From Tachypleus tridentatus (lineage: Eukaryota; Arthropoda; Merostomata; Xiphosura; Limulidae), in the NCBI RefSeq assembly GCF_004210375.1, contig NC_134830.1:65636326-65700325 (forward strand): DNA of 64,000 nt. The letters are read 5' to 3'. Positions within the stretch are counted from its first letter, which is position 1. The number at the start of each line of letters is the position of its first letter. Of this stretch, positions 1 to 12,264 are shown piece after piece. Position numbers and translations under genes: made by a program. The notes under the pieces are model-generated. The model saw nothing but the letters and a program-made list of their open reading frames with translations. It made no database searches and had not been told where the DNA came from.

Positions 1-96
1 AATAGCATAAAATAATAGAACTAAGAAAAATATTGTATGTATATGTACAAATAAACTAGTTAATTTATTTTCAATATTAGTTATTCTGGTTTTCAG

Positions 97-3000
97 GTTG
101 GAGGTTATATGTTACCGTTTTTCCTCATTGGAGGGATTATCTTGTGTTTACCTGCAATCATGTTCTTCTTGTTACCAGACACAGGTGATATAAATTAAGC
201 TTCGCTATCAACCTAAATTTTATTATAATTGACTCATTTATGTCACACTTCTCGGTTATGAGATTCTAAATTATGGTTGTTTGACTGAGTTAATGCAAAA
301 GCAGGTTTATAAAGCAAACTTAATCATATTTATAAGCTGCTTAGAATCACTTTCATTTGATCGATAAGATTTAAAAATTCTCTGTTATCAATATGTTATT
401 TCACAGTATTTTATTTACAACTTAGTCAGTTACACTAGATTTTATGTTATTCTTATGTTGGAACAGAATATGCTACTCAAGTCAACAAAGATAAAGTTTT
501 AAAGATTTTTTTGAACCCGTCTTTTATTGTGGCAATGATAAATGTCTTAACAGCCTTCGTTATCCTGGGTTTTAATGACGCTGCCTTGGAGTCTCACGTC
601 AGACAGGTACGTTAAATTCAGTTGTTTCTTTGTGTTCCATGCATTCCTTGGTATCGTAGTGGAAACATCATACTGAAAACGTCAAACATTCAAGGGCTAT
701 TACAAAATTGGTTTACATTATCATCAATTAGATTTTATTTTTTCCATCGTAATTTTAATTTTCCACTGACGTAGAAAGTAAGTTAACTGTATATTGACTG
801 CTCCTTTGTTTCTTTCTTTAACGAAAAGCGACATCCGATACGTCTACGGAAATGATTTGAGCCTGAAAAGTTTCTTTACTATTTTATATTTAAATATAAA
901 AGTAAAAACGAAATGAGCACAGTTCTATTTAATTTCAACTCTCGATCTAGTTGCAATTTGTAAGCTTGTTTTGAACATTAATTGAGAAAAAAGGGGATCT
1001 AACTATTCACAAAATATTTTGATGACAAATGTTTTAAAAGATTTATATTGTTATATATATTTATGTATTACATTTTAAACATCTATAAAAGACTTAATAC
1101 CACTAGCGCACATCATTGTAATATCAAACTAAAATCAAACAGTATATTATTAAATACGAGTTTTATCATTTTCTGAATTATTGTATGTTTACTTCGTGCA
1201 GTTTGGTCTAGCACCATCGGTTGTTGGACTAATATATGTTGTTTCTGGTGGAATGTATTCAGTTGGAACTCTTGTCTGGGGATATATTTATGACAAAACT
1301 GTGAGTATATCAGATTCAATTGATTAATACAGTTATACTCATAAATCTCTTTTATAAAGATGGATTATTATACTTAAATTAAAAAGTAACCACTATGTTT
1401 AAATAAAAAGTCAAGAACATTTCAATTTCGATAAATGATTATACTCAGTTCTTATGAAACAAATTTACAAACTGACACTCCGATCAAAATAAAAGTGCAA
1501 TTTACAATAAACCTCCGATGAATTAAACACACATGCCCTGAGCTTATTTCATTGTTTTTCAGCTTCATTCTTGCTTTCCATTCTATATAAACAACAATAT
1601 TTGCATAACGAGTTTATTACTAATTGGACCTGCACCTTTTCTTCCTCTGAAAATGTAAGTTTTATCTCATGTTATTCATTATTTCGGTAATGTATTTTTA
1701 TATCTCGTATTGTTTACTTGTATTTTCAAACTTATTTTTTCTCTAAAAAGAACAAGAAATACATTTAGCGATTTAGATATCTCTCTAATTCTAAGTTACA
1801 CTAACTCATTTTCTGTCGTTAAGTCACGTTCTTTATTATTTATAATCTTCTTCTGGGTCCATGGGGGAAGGAGAACACTAATAATACACTTTTTGTAATC
1901 AACTCTTTTTCAATCTGAAAACATAAATACACTTTTTATAACTTCCTTTTCAAAATCTGATTATTCATAAACTAATACTAACATTTAAAATTTTAAATCA
2001 TATGTCTTGTTTGCACTGTGTTTGACAGATTGAATAGAACAAACATTGGCTACGATTGAGAACAATCACAAAACTTGATAAAAGGTATCATCAATTTAAA
2101 AGATTTATCAGGTATTTTTAGATACGAATATGCTATAAAACAGTTTATTATTAACCAACTGAGAAATATTATTATAAATATCTTGTTTAATTATTCACCA
2201 AAACAATCTGTTTCTTGGCAGTATTTTGACCTTTTAGTGTGTTATATTGACTTATATAATCTGAGGGATATTCGTAACAAAATATTATGCTCTTTTCTGA
2301 TTGTTCCATAGGAATCTCTCATGCTAAGATATCATTCCACCACAACTACTACAGATATCTTCCTGTTTCACGGTCATCTAAATTGTTGTGTGTGTACAAT
2401 TTAAATTTTCCTACACCTTTAAAGAGAACGTCTCAATCTCTATTTCTATTACTATTTCCAATTCGTCTCTTTTTATGATAACGTACTTCAGAAGGTTCAT
2501 TTTTGAAAGATACAGTGAAATATCTTCTGAAATATCGTTTGACAACTAAAGTAGAAGGAATGTATATTTTTCACTTTAAATATAACTTTCGATTACAATA
2601 CAAAAATAATTTTTGTTTAGTTCGTTTTCAATTTCGTGCAAAGCTATTCGATAGTTATATGCGCTAGCCGTCCCTAATTTAGTAGTGTAACATTAGAGGG
2701 AAGGAAGCTAGTTATCACCACACACCATCAACTCTTGGGTTAATATTTTACCAACGAATAGTTGGATTGACCGTCACATAACAAGTTCCTCACAGCTGAA
2801 AGGGCAAGCTTGATTGGTGTGACGGGTATTCGAACCCGCTACTATCGAATTACAAGACAAGTGCCTTAGCCTTATCGGTTTAAACAGAAATATCACAATG
2901 AACTTGAACAAGTGACCAGTACCCAGATAAAATTCCTCAATGCCCGAAATTTATTCTTGGGATCTTGAAGAAATCGTAATTAAAAACTATGATCGATATT

Positions 3001-4547
3001 ATTCTGAAACGCTAAAAGTTTTGAAACACATCAGAAAAACGTTTGGTACCTATCAGTAGAATTATCAGTTTGTTTTCCATTTCTTAATTCTCTTTAAGTA
3101 TATGGCAATTTAAGTTCGCTTAACATACTATATAGCTTGTTTCTCATTGCTAATCTTCAACAATATTTTCATAAAACATATAATGTTCATATACTGTTTC
3201 TTACTCTCAGGAATCTTCTACATATTTAGAGAATTGACAGTGTATAGCGGTAAATCTGTTATAGATCGAAAATAAGGTCAAATACAAAGTAAAAAAATAT
3301 TTGGTATCCTGCTTTACAGTACTTTTTTGAAATATATTTATCCTAACAATGATAATTTAATATTTGCAGTACCCTCTGGTTGGTATTATTTGCCCAAGTT
3401 CTTCTTGGAATCGGAGCTGGAGGAAAAACAATCATAGGATTCAACTATGCCTTGAGATCAACTGTGTACGCAAAATGTTAAATACACGTAAAAACCAATT
3501 AATAAAATTAATGCTCTTAAAGAATAAGTACGAATAATATAAGAGAAATATGTAACAGGAGAGTGAGGATCTTCCTTGTTCATTTTTGGAACAGTCATCA
3601 GTATGTACTCAGGTTACTGTCTGTCAGATCAATTGAAAAATATAGTGCATGTAGATTGTACTTATAATTTTACAGCATTCACTACAAAAGTTAGTATTCC
3701 TTTTCTTATTGCGAAACCTTTTATTTTATATAACCTATAAATGTTTGTGAAATTTCTTTAGTTAAAATAAAGTTACTCTTTTATTATAATCTTTAAAGTT
3801 ATAGATTGAATTTTGGCTTGAATGATTACGACGTGTTATCCATTAATTTATGGAAAATATATAATTTATATTTCTCCTTTTTCCAGATCTCGTGGATTCA
3901 CAGATGATATCTCGACCTTAACTATTGTTTCTGGTCTCTTTAACAGTGCAAATTGTCTTGGGTATGTTTCGTTACAAATAATAAATATATCTAAGTCTTT
4001 CCAATTTAAATAATCCGTTTCTTCTATTCAAATTCAGTGTATGAAAGTTTAACGTAATTTGTACTTTTTTTTTGTCTAGCTATTTTATTGGACTATCTCT
4101 AGGGGGAGCGCTTGTGGAGCGATTGGGTTATGAAAATGGAACAATGGTTATACTCGGATTTGAATTGGCTGCAGTAAGATTACCTGTTTCTTTCAGCAAG
4201 AAATAAGTCAATTTATAGGTTACCAGGCAAGACAATATAGCAAACTTAGAAATCACTGTATGCTTTATATAATTTCACAAAAAAATAATGAAAGGACTTA
4301 GATCCTTGAATTATATATTCATTACTGAATTTCTGAACACTCAGATTTATAAAATAGTTTGTTAGGAAGTAAATAACTGTTTCTTTTGTATATGTAACAA
4401 GTAAGAAGTTTATAATAGTTTCCATCACTCTCTAATATTCTTTAGATGGCGATAACTGTCTTACATGTACCGTGGAAAAACTTGCCAAAGTTTTCAAAGA
4501 AACGCAAGAAATGTAACTCAATACGTGAAACGGTTCTTCAGCGGTAG
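97..4547 (+). CDS. SLC18B1: SLC18B1-like MFS transporter, copy A (3' half of gene, apparently intact)
   Basis: The eight exons are 97-184, 467-606, 1202-1300, 1563-1654, 3370-3465, 3887-3961, 4080-4173 and 4446-4547 (TAG). All introns are GT-AG, phases agree throughout, and the 786 bp give 261 codons plus stop. The 5' exons lie before the window. The first exon reads VGGYMLPFFLIGGIILCL, the hallmark of SLC18B1 around TM6. Later exons carry GFNDAALESHVRQ, YVVSGGMYSVGTLVWGYIYD, LLGIGAGGKTIIGFNYALRS, SRGFTDDISTLTIVSGLF and IGLSLGGALVERLGY, matching the second half of a 12-TM MFS fold with a short basic cytosolic tail. The exon 5 donor was set by phase (GTACGC at 3466). Known members move polyamines or amines into vesicles by proton antiport; the substrate here is inferred. 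There are no stops or frameshifts, in contrast to copies B and C, so this is probably the working gene. Confidence 0.88.
2621..2882 (-). repeat. SINE family 1 in intron 4 of copy A
   Basis: Full-length reverse copy. The central domain is GAGGGAAGGAAGCTAGTTAT and the reverse box B GGGTATTCGAACCCGC. It replaces sequence that copies B and C still carry (the shared frame at 28517 and 40583). Confidence 0.78.
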
Positions 4548-4849
4548 ACTCTCTGTATATAAGATCCCAATGTTTAGCTTGTATTATCATGCTGTTTGTT
4601 GCTAAAATGTAACATTAGGTCTTCTTCAACGTTCAGTTTTATGTATACGATGAATTGAGATAGTAATTCTTTCATATTCTGTTATAAAGTAATGCACGCT
4701 TTAATGTAGGTACACTGTCGTAACGACATTTTAATCAAATGCTTTTTACTTACACTTCTCCATAGTATAAATGTACACAGTGTTCTTGTTGGGTTTAAAA
4801 TTCTTCTGTCGCTGGTGCCTCTGACTCTTTTGCGATAAATTCAACCATA

Positions 4850-4855
4850 AATAAA
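4850..4855 (+). promoter_or_regulatory. Candidate poly(A) signal of SLC18B1 copy A
   Basis: AATAAA lies about 300 bp after the stop codon of copy A, the first close match to the consensus downstream of the last exon. A second possible signal lies near 4947. The true 3' end cannot be fixed from sequence alone. Confidence 0.35.
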
Positions 4856-4859
4856 AAAC

Positions 4860-7640
4860 ATGCACCCCACCTGCTAACAAATTAATATACATATATTTGG
4901 AACAAGCTCAATGAATGTACAACAAACTCATTACACTTTGAAGATAATAAAGATATAACAACCAGTATATGATTCCTTTCTTGTCACAAGTTCTTTTAGG
5001 TTTATTCAATCTCTTTAAAATTTCCGTTGCTAAGCCTCACAACCTTTCCACATTTCTGTTGTACTAGTATCCTCTTTATAACTCAGTTACTATTTCAATG
5101 AGAATTACCACTGTAATACACTGGTATTTAATAACCTTTTCGTTTCCTTTCTTCAAAATAGCATTTTTTCTTTTTCTAAAGTGCACTTACGATAATTCGA
5201 ATATATTGAAACCACACTTTGACGGAAAAACGTTTCTTTCTTTCCTAATCTTTCTATTACTCCAACATATTAAACGTTAACCTCATGATAATCGTTATAT
5301 CCATCACTTCTATCGTAGTTTATTTCACACCGAACGTTTCTTTGGCCTGATTTTACTATCTCTGCTAATGTCTTTTTCTACGTCCTGGTTTGCGCTTATC
5401 TTTTACTATTTATATATTCTTTGCTATGTTCTCGACATCGGTGAGTAGTAAAAACAACTTTAACTTGCTCATACAGTATATAAACCAATCAACGTTTCAT
5501 ACAGTCTTTTGTACCATGAGAATAATACATTTACCCGAATCCCAAACAAGCCGAGATTAGATAATCTTGTAAGTAGCAGAAATTATAGTGAAAGAATGAA
5601 ATGTGAAGGATAGGAAAAGAAAAAAAAAAGGTTGATCTACTACTGGAAAGGTCTTTATTACATTGTGCTATGTAAAAAAAAAAGCTAAATACTAACCTTG
5701 AGAATCCGTTAGATTGCGAATTATTCAATTTAGTAATGATTGCAAGTTATTATTTTTCCATTGAGAGCAAATTTTACTTTCATTAAAAAAGACATATAAT
5801 AAAACACAAATGTCCTAAATGATATTACTGCGAAAATAACAGAACAAATTAGTACATATCCTCCACTAAAATTAGAATGTTCGAAGTTATAATCAGCAAA
5901 GGTTTGAATATTTTTCAAATTACGAATATATAATGTAGAAAAATGAAATATTAAAGTGGCGCTTAATTATTGTTTGATAATACTTTATTGGTCGTTTTTT
6001 TATTGTTCTTATATTATCTCAAAAAATTACCCCAACGTTCCAATAAACCAAACTGTAGCTAAAATTTTATTGTTAATTCATTAAACATTTTATTGTACTC
6101 TGATATATTGTATAATATACAATGCTTGTTTTAAATCTTTATAAGTTTCAACCGTATTAATTTTCCATAAAATGCTACAGATATGGCTTACTGTATATTA
6201 CATTTTATGTACTAACTGTAGTTTAGACGAACAATTTAAACACATCAAATAATTTGGAAATTTTCTTAAATTGAGATATTAAAAATTTGATTGCAGAAAA
6301 TCTTTTAAACTAATGAAAATTAATAAAATATGTAACTCTTCAAAATCTTTTAAACTAATAACATAATATATCTTAAAACATAGTTAGTTGAATTATGTAA
6401 CATTATTTATGTTCTGGCTTCCCTTTGGTGCATATCTTACGTATATATTTTTAGTGAATTTAATTTATAAAGCACTGGAACATCAATGTGTAAAAATAAT
6501 ATCAATTTTGCAACAAGGCGTAAAAGTCTTTATCGTTTTTTCTGATGTTTTACTTTATCCTTAGACATTTTGTAAAAAAGTAAAACAGGAACTTCACTTC
6601 ATTTTAACAATTAAACCATAACTAACTTTCTTTATTTCACATACTTGTTGAAATATTTCTTCACTATGTTCTCTGTTTTCTTTGTGATTGCAGGTGAAAT
6701 TCTTTTCTATGAAAATATGTAAAATGTCCTTTACTGAATTTCCTTTTTTATACTTTTTCTAATAACTTTATAACTATTTCCTGCATTAATAACAAATAAT
6801 TATCATTTTATTTTGTGATATTTAATGCTATAAAAATAAACCAGGATTCTTATGTTTTTAGGATAATTTAGTTTCATACAAAAGTGGATTGCGCATTGGC
6901 AAAGTATCACTGTGGCGACACGTGACGTCAATGAGACATCGGATTATTGGTCATTGAGCTGTTGGATGTAATCACGTTAAATATGTGTATATCCAAATGA
7001 TGTTTGATTTTTTTCAAAAAATTCGCTTTTGCTTACAGTATCTCTTTTCGTTTCATTGTATGCATTTTAATTTACTTATATTTAGAAAGAGAGATTTTTC
7101 TTGTTGTTCAAAAGCTAACTGCACTTCTTTAAATAAATTCACTTTTTTAATTACAAAAGTCAATAAAACCACCTTTTTATTGTTAGACGTACATTCCTTA
7201 CATTTGAAATTGCCTTTTTAAACTTCTTTAGTTTATGTTGTGTAGGCTTCTACAATCTTTACATAAGTTTTTCCAGACAATCTATTCGTACAATGTATTC
7301 TATATGTTCCATTTTTACTACAAAAACAGGCATTTGATTTCTTGTAGGAGAAATGAGTGAGTATCTTTATAACCCTAGTCCTCCTCCACGTACTTCAGAA
7401 ATACCATTATATTAAACACTCGTCTAAAACTTGCATAACAGCTAGAAAGTAATATGTGCAGTTTTATTACATGTAGAAATTAAAACTGTTGGAATGAACC
7501 GTTAGTTCACTTATTACTGATTCAGATTCAAACCACTACAGAATTAAAAAAATGTACACTTTTCGTTCATCTAATAAAGATTCCGTTTCAAACCACAATC
7601 GAGTGAGCATAGTTTTGTTGCCGTGTTTGTTTGTTTTTTT
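4860..7640. other. AT-rich spacer, no gene seen
   Basis: No exon, RNA gene or recognisable transposon was found on either strand. Short open frames are rich in F, L, I, K and N, as expected by chance from this base composition. Parts (4548-5100 and 6600-7400) match 42180-42830 and 42890-44000, so the segment belongs to the duplicated spacer. Confidence 0.6.
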
Positions 7641-7649
7641 TTTTTAATA

Positions 7650-8700
7650 TGTTGAGTTTTTGTTTCTCTGACCGGAATGTATAATCCAGTGTGGGTGATA
7701 TTTTTGAGCATTTCTGTTTATAATAATGTATCTGTTCTAGTTATCTTGAGATTAAAAAAGGCTGGTTGGTTATTAGTTTTCTTCATATTCGTAGTAAACT
7801 TAATGTTGGGGTGTATAGAGTTAACGTGGCTGAAAAAATCTGTATTCTGTAGATGTGAATCCAGCAATTGTATCATCAACATACTGCACGGATATATTAG
7901 AGAGTGTAAGGCTAAATTAATCTCTTTAATCTGATTTAATCTGCGTCATATAAATGTTGGCTAGAACTGGTGACACGGGATTTCCTATATTTAGGCCATT
8001 TATTTGGAGGTAGTTTTGGTTATTGAACATAAAGTTAGTTTTGGTGGAAGTGAATTGATCGACGTTGCTAACTGATTGCTGTGGAAGACTATCAATAGCT
8101 TGGGATCTTTGATATAAATTTCTAAAGCTATCTAGCAGTATTCAGAGGTTGGAACATCTGAGAAGAGTGAGATTATATCAAAAACTTGCCAATAAAGCTT
8201 TATGGTTTATTTGATTAAAAATAGAGTTAAAATTCAAAGAGTCTTTGAAAAATGAGCTATCTGATTCTATATACTCAGAAAATGCCTACGCTATACATTT
8301 AAAGAGGTTCTAGTTAAATGCTTCATTGGTCGACATTATAGGTCGTAATGAACAATCGAGTTTGTCAAGTTTGTATAATTATGGTGTGCGTAAGTCTGTC
8401 TTTCGTAGGTAAAAATAAAGGTTTACTAAGTTTCACTGGTTTTCATTTGAAGTAGTATTTTGTTTTATTAGGTTTCATGTGTTTTTGTTGGATTTGTGTT
8501 TATAAGTTTAAATTTATTTATAGCTGAAAAGATGTTTTTCAATTTTTTAATGTATTCATTTGTGTTCTTTATAACTTAAACATTACCTTGTACTCCTTTT
8601 AAAATTTTGATGTTGTTGTCTTCTGTTGTAAGCTGTTTATAGAATTAACTTCTTTTCTTCTGATGTCTGTTATGGTGTTGAGCTGTGTATCAAGAGTTTA
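7650..8700 (-). pseudogene. Penelope-like element reverse transcriptase remnant (S1)
   Basis: Read on the minus strand, the segment gives reverse transcriptase landmarks in the right order. These are a thumb-like lead containing KLINTNPTKTHET (about 8480), FDIISLFSDVPTSE (about 8160), INGLNIGNPVSPVLANIYM (about 7950-8010), YVDDTIAGF (about 7870, the catalytic YxDD), NSIHPNIKFT (about 7810) and ITHTGLYI (about 7680). This set is typical of Penelope-like elements rather than LINEs or LTR elements. Several frameshifts and stops make it inactive. No GIY-YIG endonuclease or terminal repeats were recognised. The matching remnant in S2 shows that the insertion predates the spacer duplication. Confidence 0.82.
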
Positions 8701-8739
8701 TTCAAAACACATTAAATATATCAACCTAATTATTGCGCA

Positions 8740-10200
8740 TAATATATATGAAACATGTGTATTTCAAAAAATAAAAATTTCGTATCCAAATGTTTTATTA
8801 TAAGTAAATATAATTAAAATGATTATTTATTTCCGTTGTACTTATTTAATTAAAACTGTTAATCATATAAATATGTGAAATAAAATATGTTTCAAATGAA
8901 ATAAGATAACTTAATACAACTGAAATTATCAAAGTACCAATCAGGTACTAATGGACAGAAGACATGTCATATCTAATGTCACTGAATACAGCTCTCCTTG
9001 TCGTTCACAAAATCTCCAATCGTTTTCACACTTGCGTTGAAAGTGTCGCATGCAAACAATCTGATTTGGTCTACGTTGACCTTATCTTATGCTATTCAGT
9101 ATAATAAAGACTTACTTTCCCTTATATGTCAGAACTTTCTTCCTGGAAGTGTCGCTGGAGAATTCTTTATATTTGTTTTAAATTGTTTTCTCGACGTATA
9201 TTTCAATTATAAATTGAGAAATACCTCAGAAAATTTCTCTCCCACACTTGCGAATGCATTAAATGGATGACGAGAGTTACAAGTTTACTCTGGGATATCT
9301 GATCCTGTCCGAGTAAGTATATATTGTTTGGTTCTCTCAGACTGGTTCACTCCCTCGTTTAAGTTTTCATTTATTGTGAAGTTGTTGTTTTCATATGGAC
9401 TTCTTGCTAGGTCAGTTTCCTCATGTGTAAAAAACGATGAGTTATGCTAAAACACATAGAAATAACTAAATGAACAACGGCGAAGTATTTCGGCGAAGTA
9501 GCTCAAAATTTGATATCCTATTTGTTTGAAAATGTATGTAACAATACATTGTTAAAGTTAATTAACGCTGGCAACGAAGTTTTACGTATATTTATGTTGT
9601 CAACTGAAGTTCTATCAAAATCCTGTTCACTTCATTACTTATTAATACTGATTTTACGTTTTTACATCAAGTTTAATAAACCAACTCAAAACGCAAAATT
9701 TTTACTAATTATAATACACTGAAGTACCACGCTTGTACAGCGATAAGTCTACGGATTTACAACGGTAAAATAAGATTTTGATTCCACTCGGTGGGCTCAT
9801 CAAATAGTCCGATGTGACTATACTGTCAGAAACACACACACACACAATATACTAAAAATTCCTAAATGTCACAGATAAACGGATGACATAGATTTACTTT
9901 TGTATTTTTATTATTTTAATACAATGTCTTTATGATATCGTTTTATAACTTCAAAAGTAACAAAAATATATATCAAGATAAAAGATAAACTGTCATTAGG
10001 ATTTAAAGAATTTTAGTGTTGGTGAAAACAGTGTCACTATTAAAACCTGTAGTGTTGAAGGTACTCTTACCGTGAATAGTGAGATTATATCGATATGGCA
10101 TTTCTATTTGACTTTATAGTTTAAACTTTAGGTAAACTAATTCTGTCCTGATTTTAAACAATAAAATTAAACTGTAGACCATCTAGTTAACAACCTGTAA
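8740..10200. other. S1-only segment without a recognised gene
   Basis: This 1.4 kb is missing from S2, where 45060 is joined directly to sequence matching 10206. It contains a SINE (9742-9846) and a stretch (8998-9420) open for 90 codons on + and fairly protein-like on -, broken by several stops. Nothing in it was recognised. It could be a deletion in S2 or an insertion in S1. Confidence 0.45.
9742..9846 (+). repeat. Short tRNA-like SINE, family 2
   Basis: The element has a box-B-like segment followed by the GGTGGGCTCA...GATGTG module and an (AC)n tail, and matches the copies at 33600 (+), 16345 (-) and 24689 (-). Confidence 0.65.
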
Positions 10201-10922
10201 TAATACAATATAAAATATCGCAAGTTTATCGTATCTGCTAGCAATGTGGTGTTCTCGAAGAAATATGATGCTGCAGACACAATTATAACAAGCTCAAATA
10301 CCAATTAACTGAGAGAGAATGTTTAAAGTTAACTAAAACAACACAAGGTTAACATCAACCACATATATTAAAGAAATAACTTGTTCATAAACTTAATTTA
10401 AAAATTAAAAAAATAGCAAAGTTTGTTCATAAATGACCTTTGCAGTTTGCTTTCCATCTACCAACAAATAAAGATTTTGAGGCGGTCCAAACCTTAAATA
10501 CACTATACGGAAAACATGGTTCTTTAAGAAAGAAACAAACAACTTTAACCTTTAATCCCTCAGGAATATTCAACATTGTCTAAAGTGTAAACCTTTCATC
10601 ATTGTTTGAGATTTATTTCATAGGCTGGGAGTAATTAACCAAGACACTTTACAAAATACAATAAGGGTTAAGTTCAATTTTCCATTCTTAGGACATTGTT
10701 CCTTGTTCATAGTGTTTACGTGAAAATTTTAGTTCAAATTGGCACAATATTCTGAGAAAAAATAGGAAGCAAACAAACAGATTTCATCCTCCTTTTTCCC
10801 TAACAATATTTTGTTAGATTTACAATTTCTAATATTGCTGCTAACAACAATGAATCTATGAGTGAAACACATTTTGACATCAACTATTTTAATCTAAAAG
10901 ATAGACTGTTTTATTTATTTGT

Positions 10923-11000
10923 TTGTATGTAATTTCACACAAAGCAACACGAAGGCTATCAGTGCTAACCGTCCCTAATTTAGCAGTGATAGGTCAAAAT
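10923..11000 (-). repeat. SINE family 1, truncated copy (S1)
   Basis: Only the 3' part of the family 1 SINE remains. The full-length equivalent at the same place in S2 (45790-46070) shows that the insertion predates the spacer duplication and was later shortened here. Confidence 0.65.
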
Positions 11001-11004
11001 GGAG

Positions 11005-11880
11005 AGGAACTGAGGTTTATTTCAAGTGTACGTGATCTAGTAAACATACTAGTTTGTTTCGTTTTTAAAGTAAGTGACCAATGTATTCAGAAGTTTGTCT
11101 CTTAGTGTCGCTACATATTAGCATAATTGTGCAACAAAACTGTACTTCTTGTGCATGAAACGTTATACGTTGTACAGTTTTATACAGTTTGTAATTTATA
11201 TTTAATTATATCTATGGTAATATTGACCTTGGCCATCCGTACTGTTTGTATAGTTTTAATACGTTTTTCGGTGAAGTGCGGACCTGTGTTATTTTTAATT
11301 AAACTCTTAACGTACTTTCGCGCTTCCAGATCTTGTTTTTTTTTTTTTAGTTCCTTCACATGCGTTTTCCATGTTAGTTTCGAGTTTGAAAGAAGGCCTA
11401 AAAATATTGTATACGTAGCAGTCTGGGGTTCTTTGTAGGTAAATCTCTGTTTTTTTTTAATTTGAGATTATGAATACTCGTGTTATTGTTACATTACATT
11501 TTATTTTTTATTTTCGTAAAATAAATATAGCTAAATAATTAGCTATATCTTTAATCGTGGGCTATAAACCTGTGGATGCCTAAAAAAAAATTGGGAACTT
11601 TTTTTTTCTATTTGCTACATCATCTCGAAATTAACAGTTAGTGGCGTATCACTTGCATACACGATAAGTAAAATATAATTATCTATTCCTCCCTAAGATG
11701 GTAAATACAATGAGGAGGTAACTTCTTCATTTACTTGACGTTTTCGTATTGTCTAAACAGTTGGACAATCAGCAATAATCCCTCGTAGTAGTTCCATCTG
11801 AAACAACCAGGACCTGACCGAAATCTTTCTCCAGGTCGAGTAAGCATGCGACCGTGTAGCTTTTAAAATTAAATCATTTT
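11005..11880. other. Spacer sequence, no gene seen
   Basis: The segment matches 46980-47720 of S2. A 103-codon open frame at 11127-11438 is not preserved in S2 and is hydrophobic, as expected by chance. The undisturbed site TTGGCCAT at 11229-11236 is the empty counterpart of a SINE insertion in S2. Confidence 0.5.
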
Positions 11881-11887
11881 TGTTTTT

Positions 11888-12032
11888 ATGGTTTTGTATT
11901 TTGTGCAAAGCTACACGTGGGCTATCTGCGCCACCATTCCCTAGTTTAACAGTGTAAATCAACGGGAATGGTAGCTAGTCACCACAACCAACTCTTGGGT
12001 TACTCTTTTACCTGCAAATAGTGGGATTATTA
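11888..12032 (-). repeat. SINE family 1, partial (S1)
   Basis: The copy has the family 1 central domain (CAACTCTTGGGTTACTC, then AATAGTGGGATT) in reverse orientation and lacks the tRNA-like head. A diverged counterpart lies at about 47720-47815 in S2. Confidence 0.65.
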
Positions 12033-12039
12033 CAGAAAT

Positions 12040-12260
12040 TAATTAAATATTAATATTTATGAAATGAATGGTATTTGCCAACAAGATTGATGCACCATAT
12101 TTTTCCAGAATTATATTCTAATATAAACACCGGAAACAATACAATTTATAATAACGGTTATTACTAATACTTATTAACCATGATGATTTATCTTCAACAG
12201 TTTTACAAAAAATACAGTGTCTTATATCCGGTCTAGAACTGAGGAGAAGTTTGTAGTTAG
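12040..12260. repeat. AT-rich interspersed repeat R7, copy 1 (S1)
   Basis: This is one of seven copies sharing TTTATAATAACGGTTATTAC followed by TATATCC/TAT-GG-TCTAGAACTGA-like sequence. The other copies lie near 20200, 29140, 32610, 41160, 47830 and 63580. Confidence 0.7.
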
Positions 12261-12264
12261 TAGA

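Noticed and set aside
3822..4013. 63-codon frame starting within intron 5 of copy A
   Set aside because: It is read-through of exon 3887-3961 into both introns; the true exon limits are set by splice sites and phase.
11127..11438. 103-codon hydrophobic frame in S1
   Set aside because: The frame is not kept in the paralogous S2 segment (46980-47620) and the composition is that of chance frames in AT-rich DNA.
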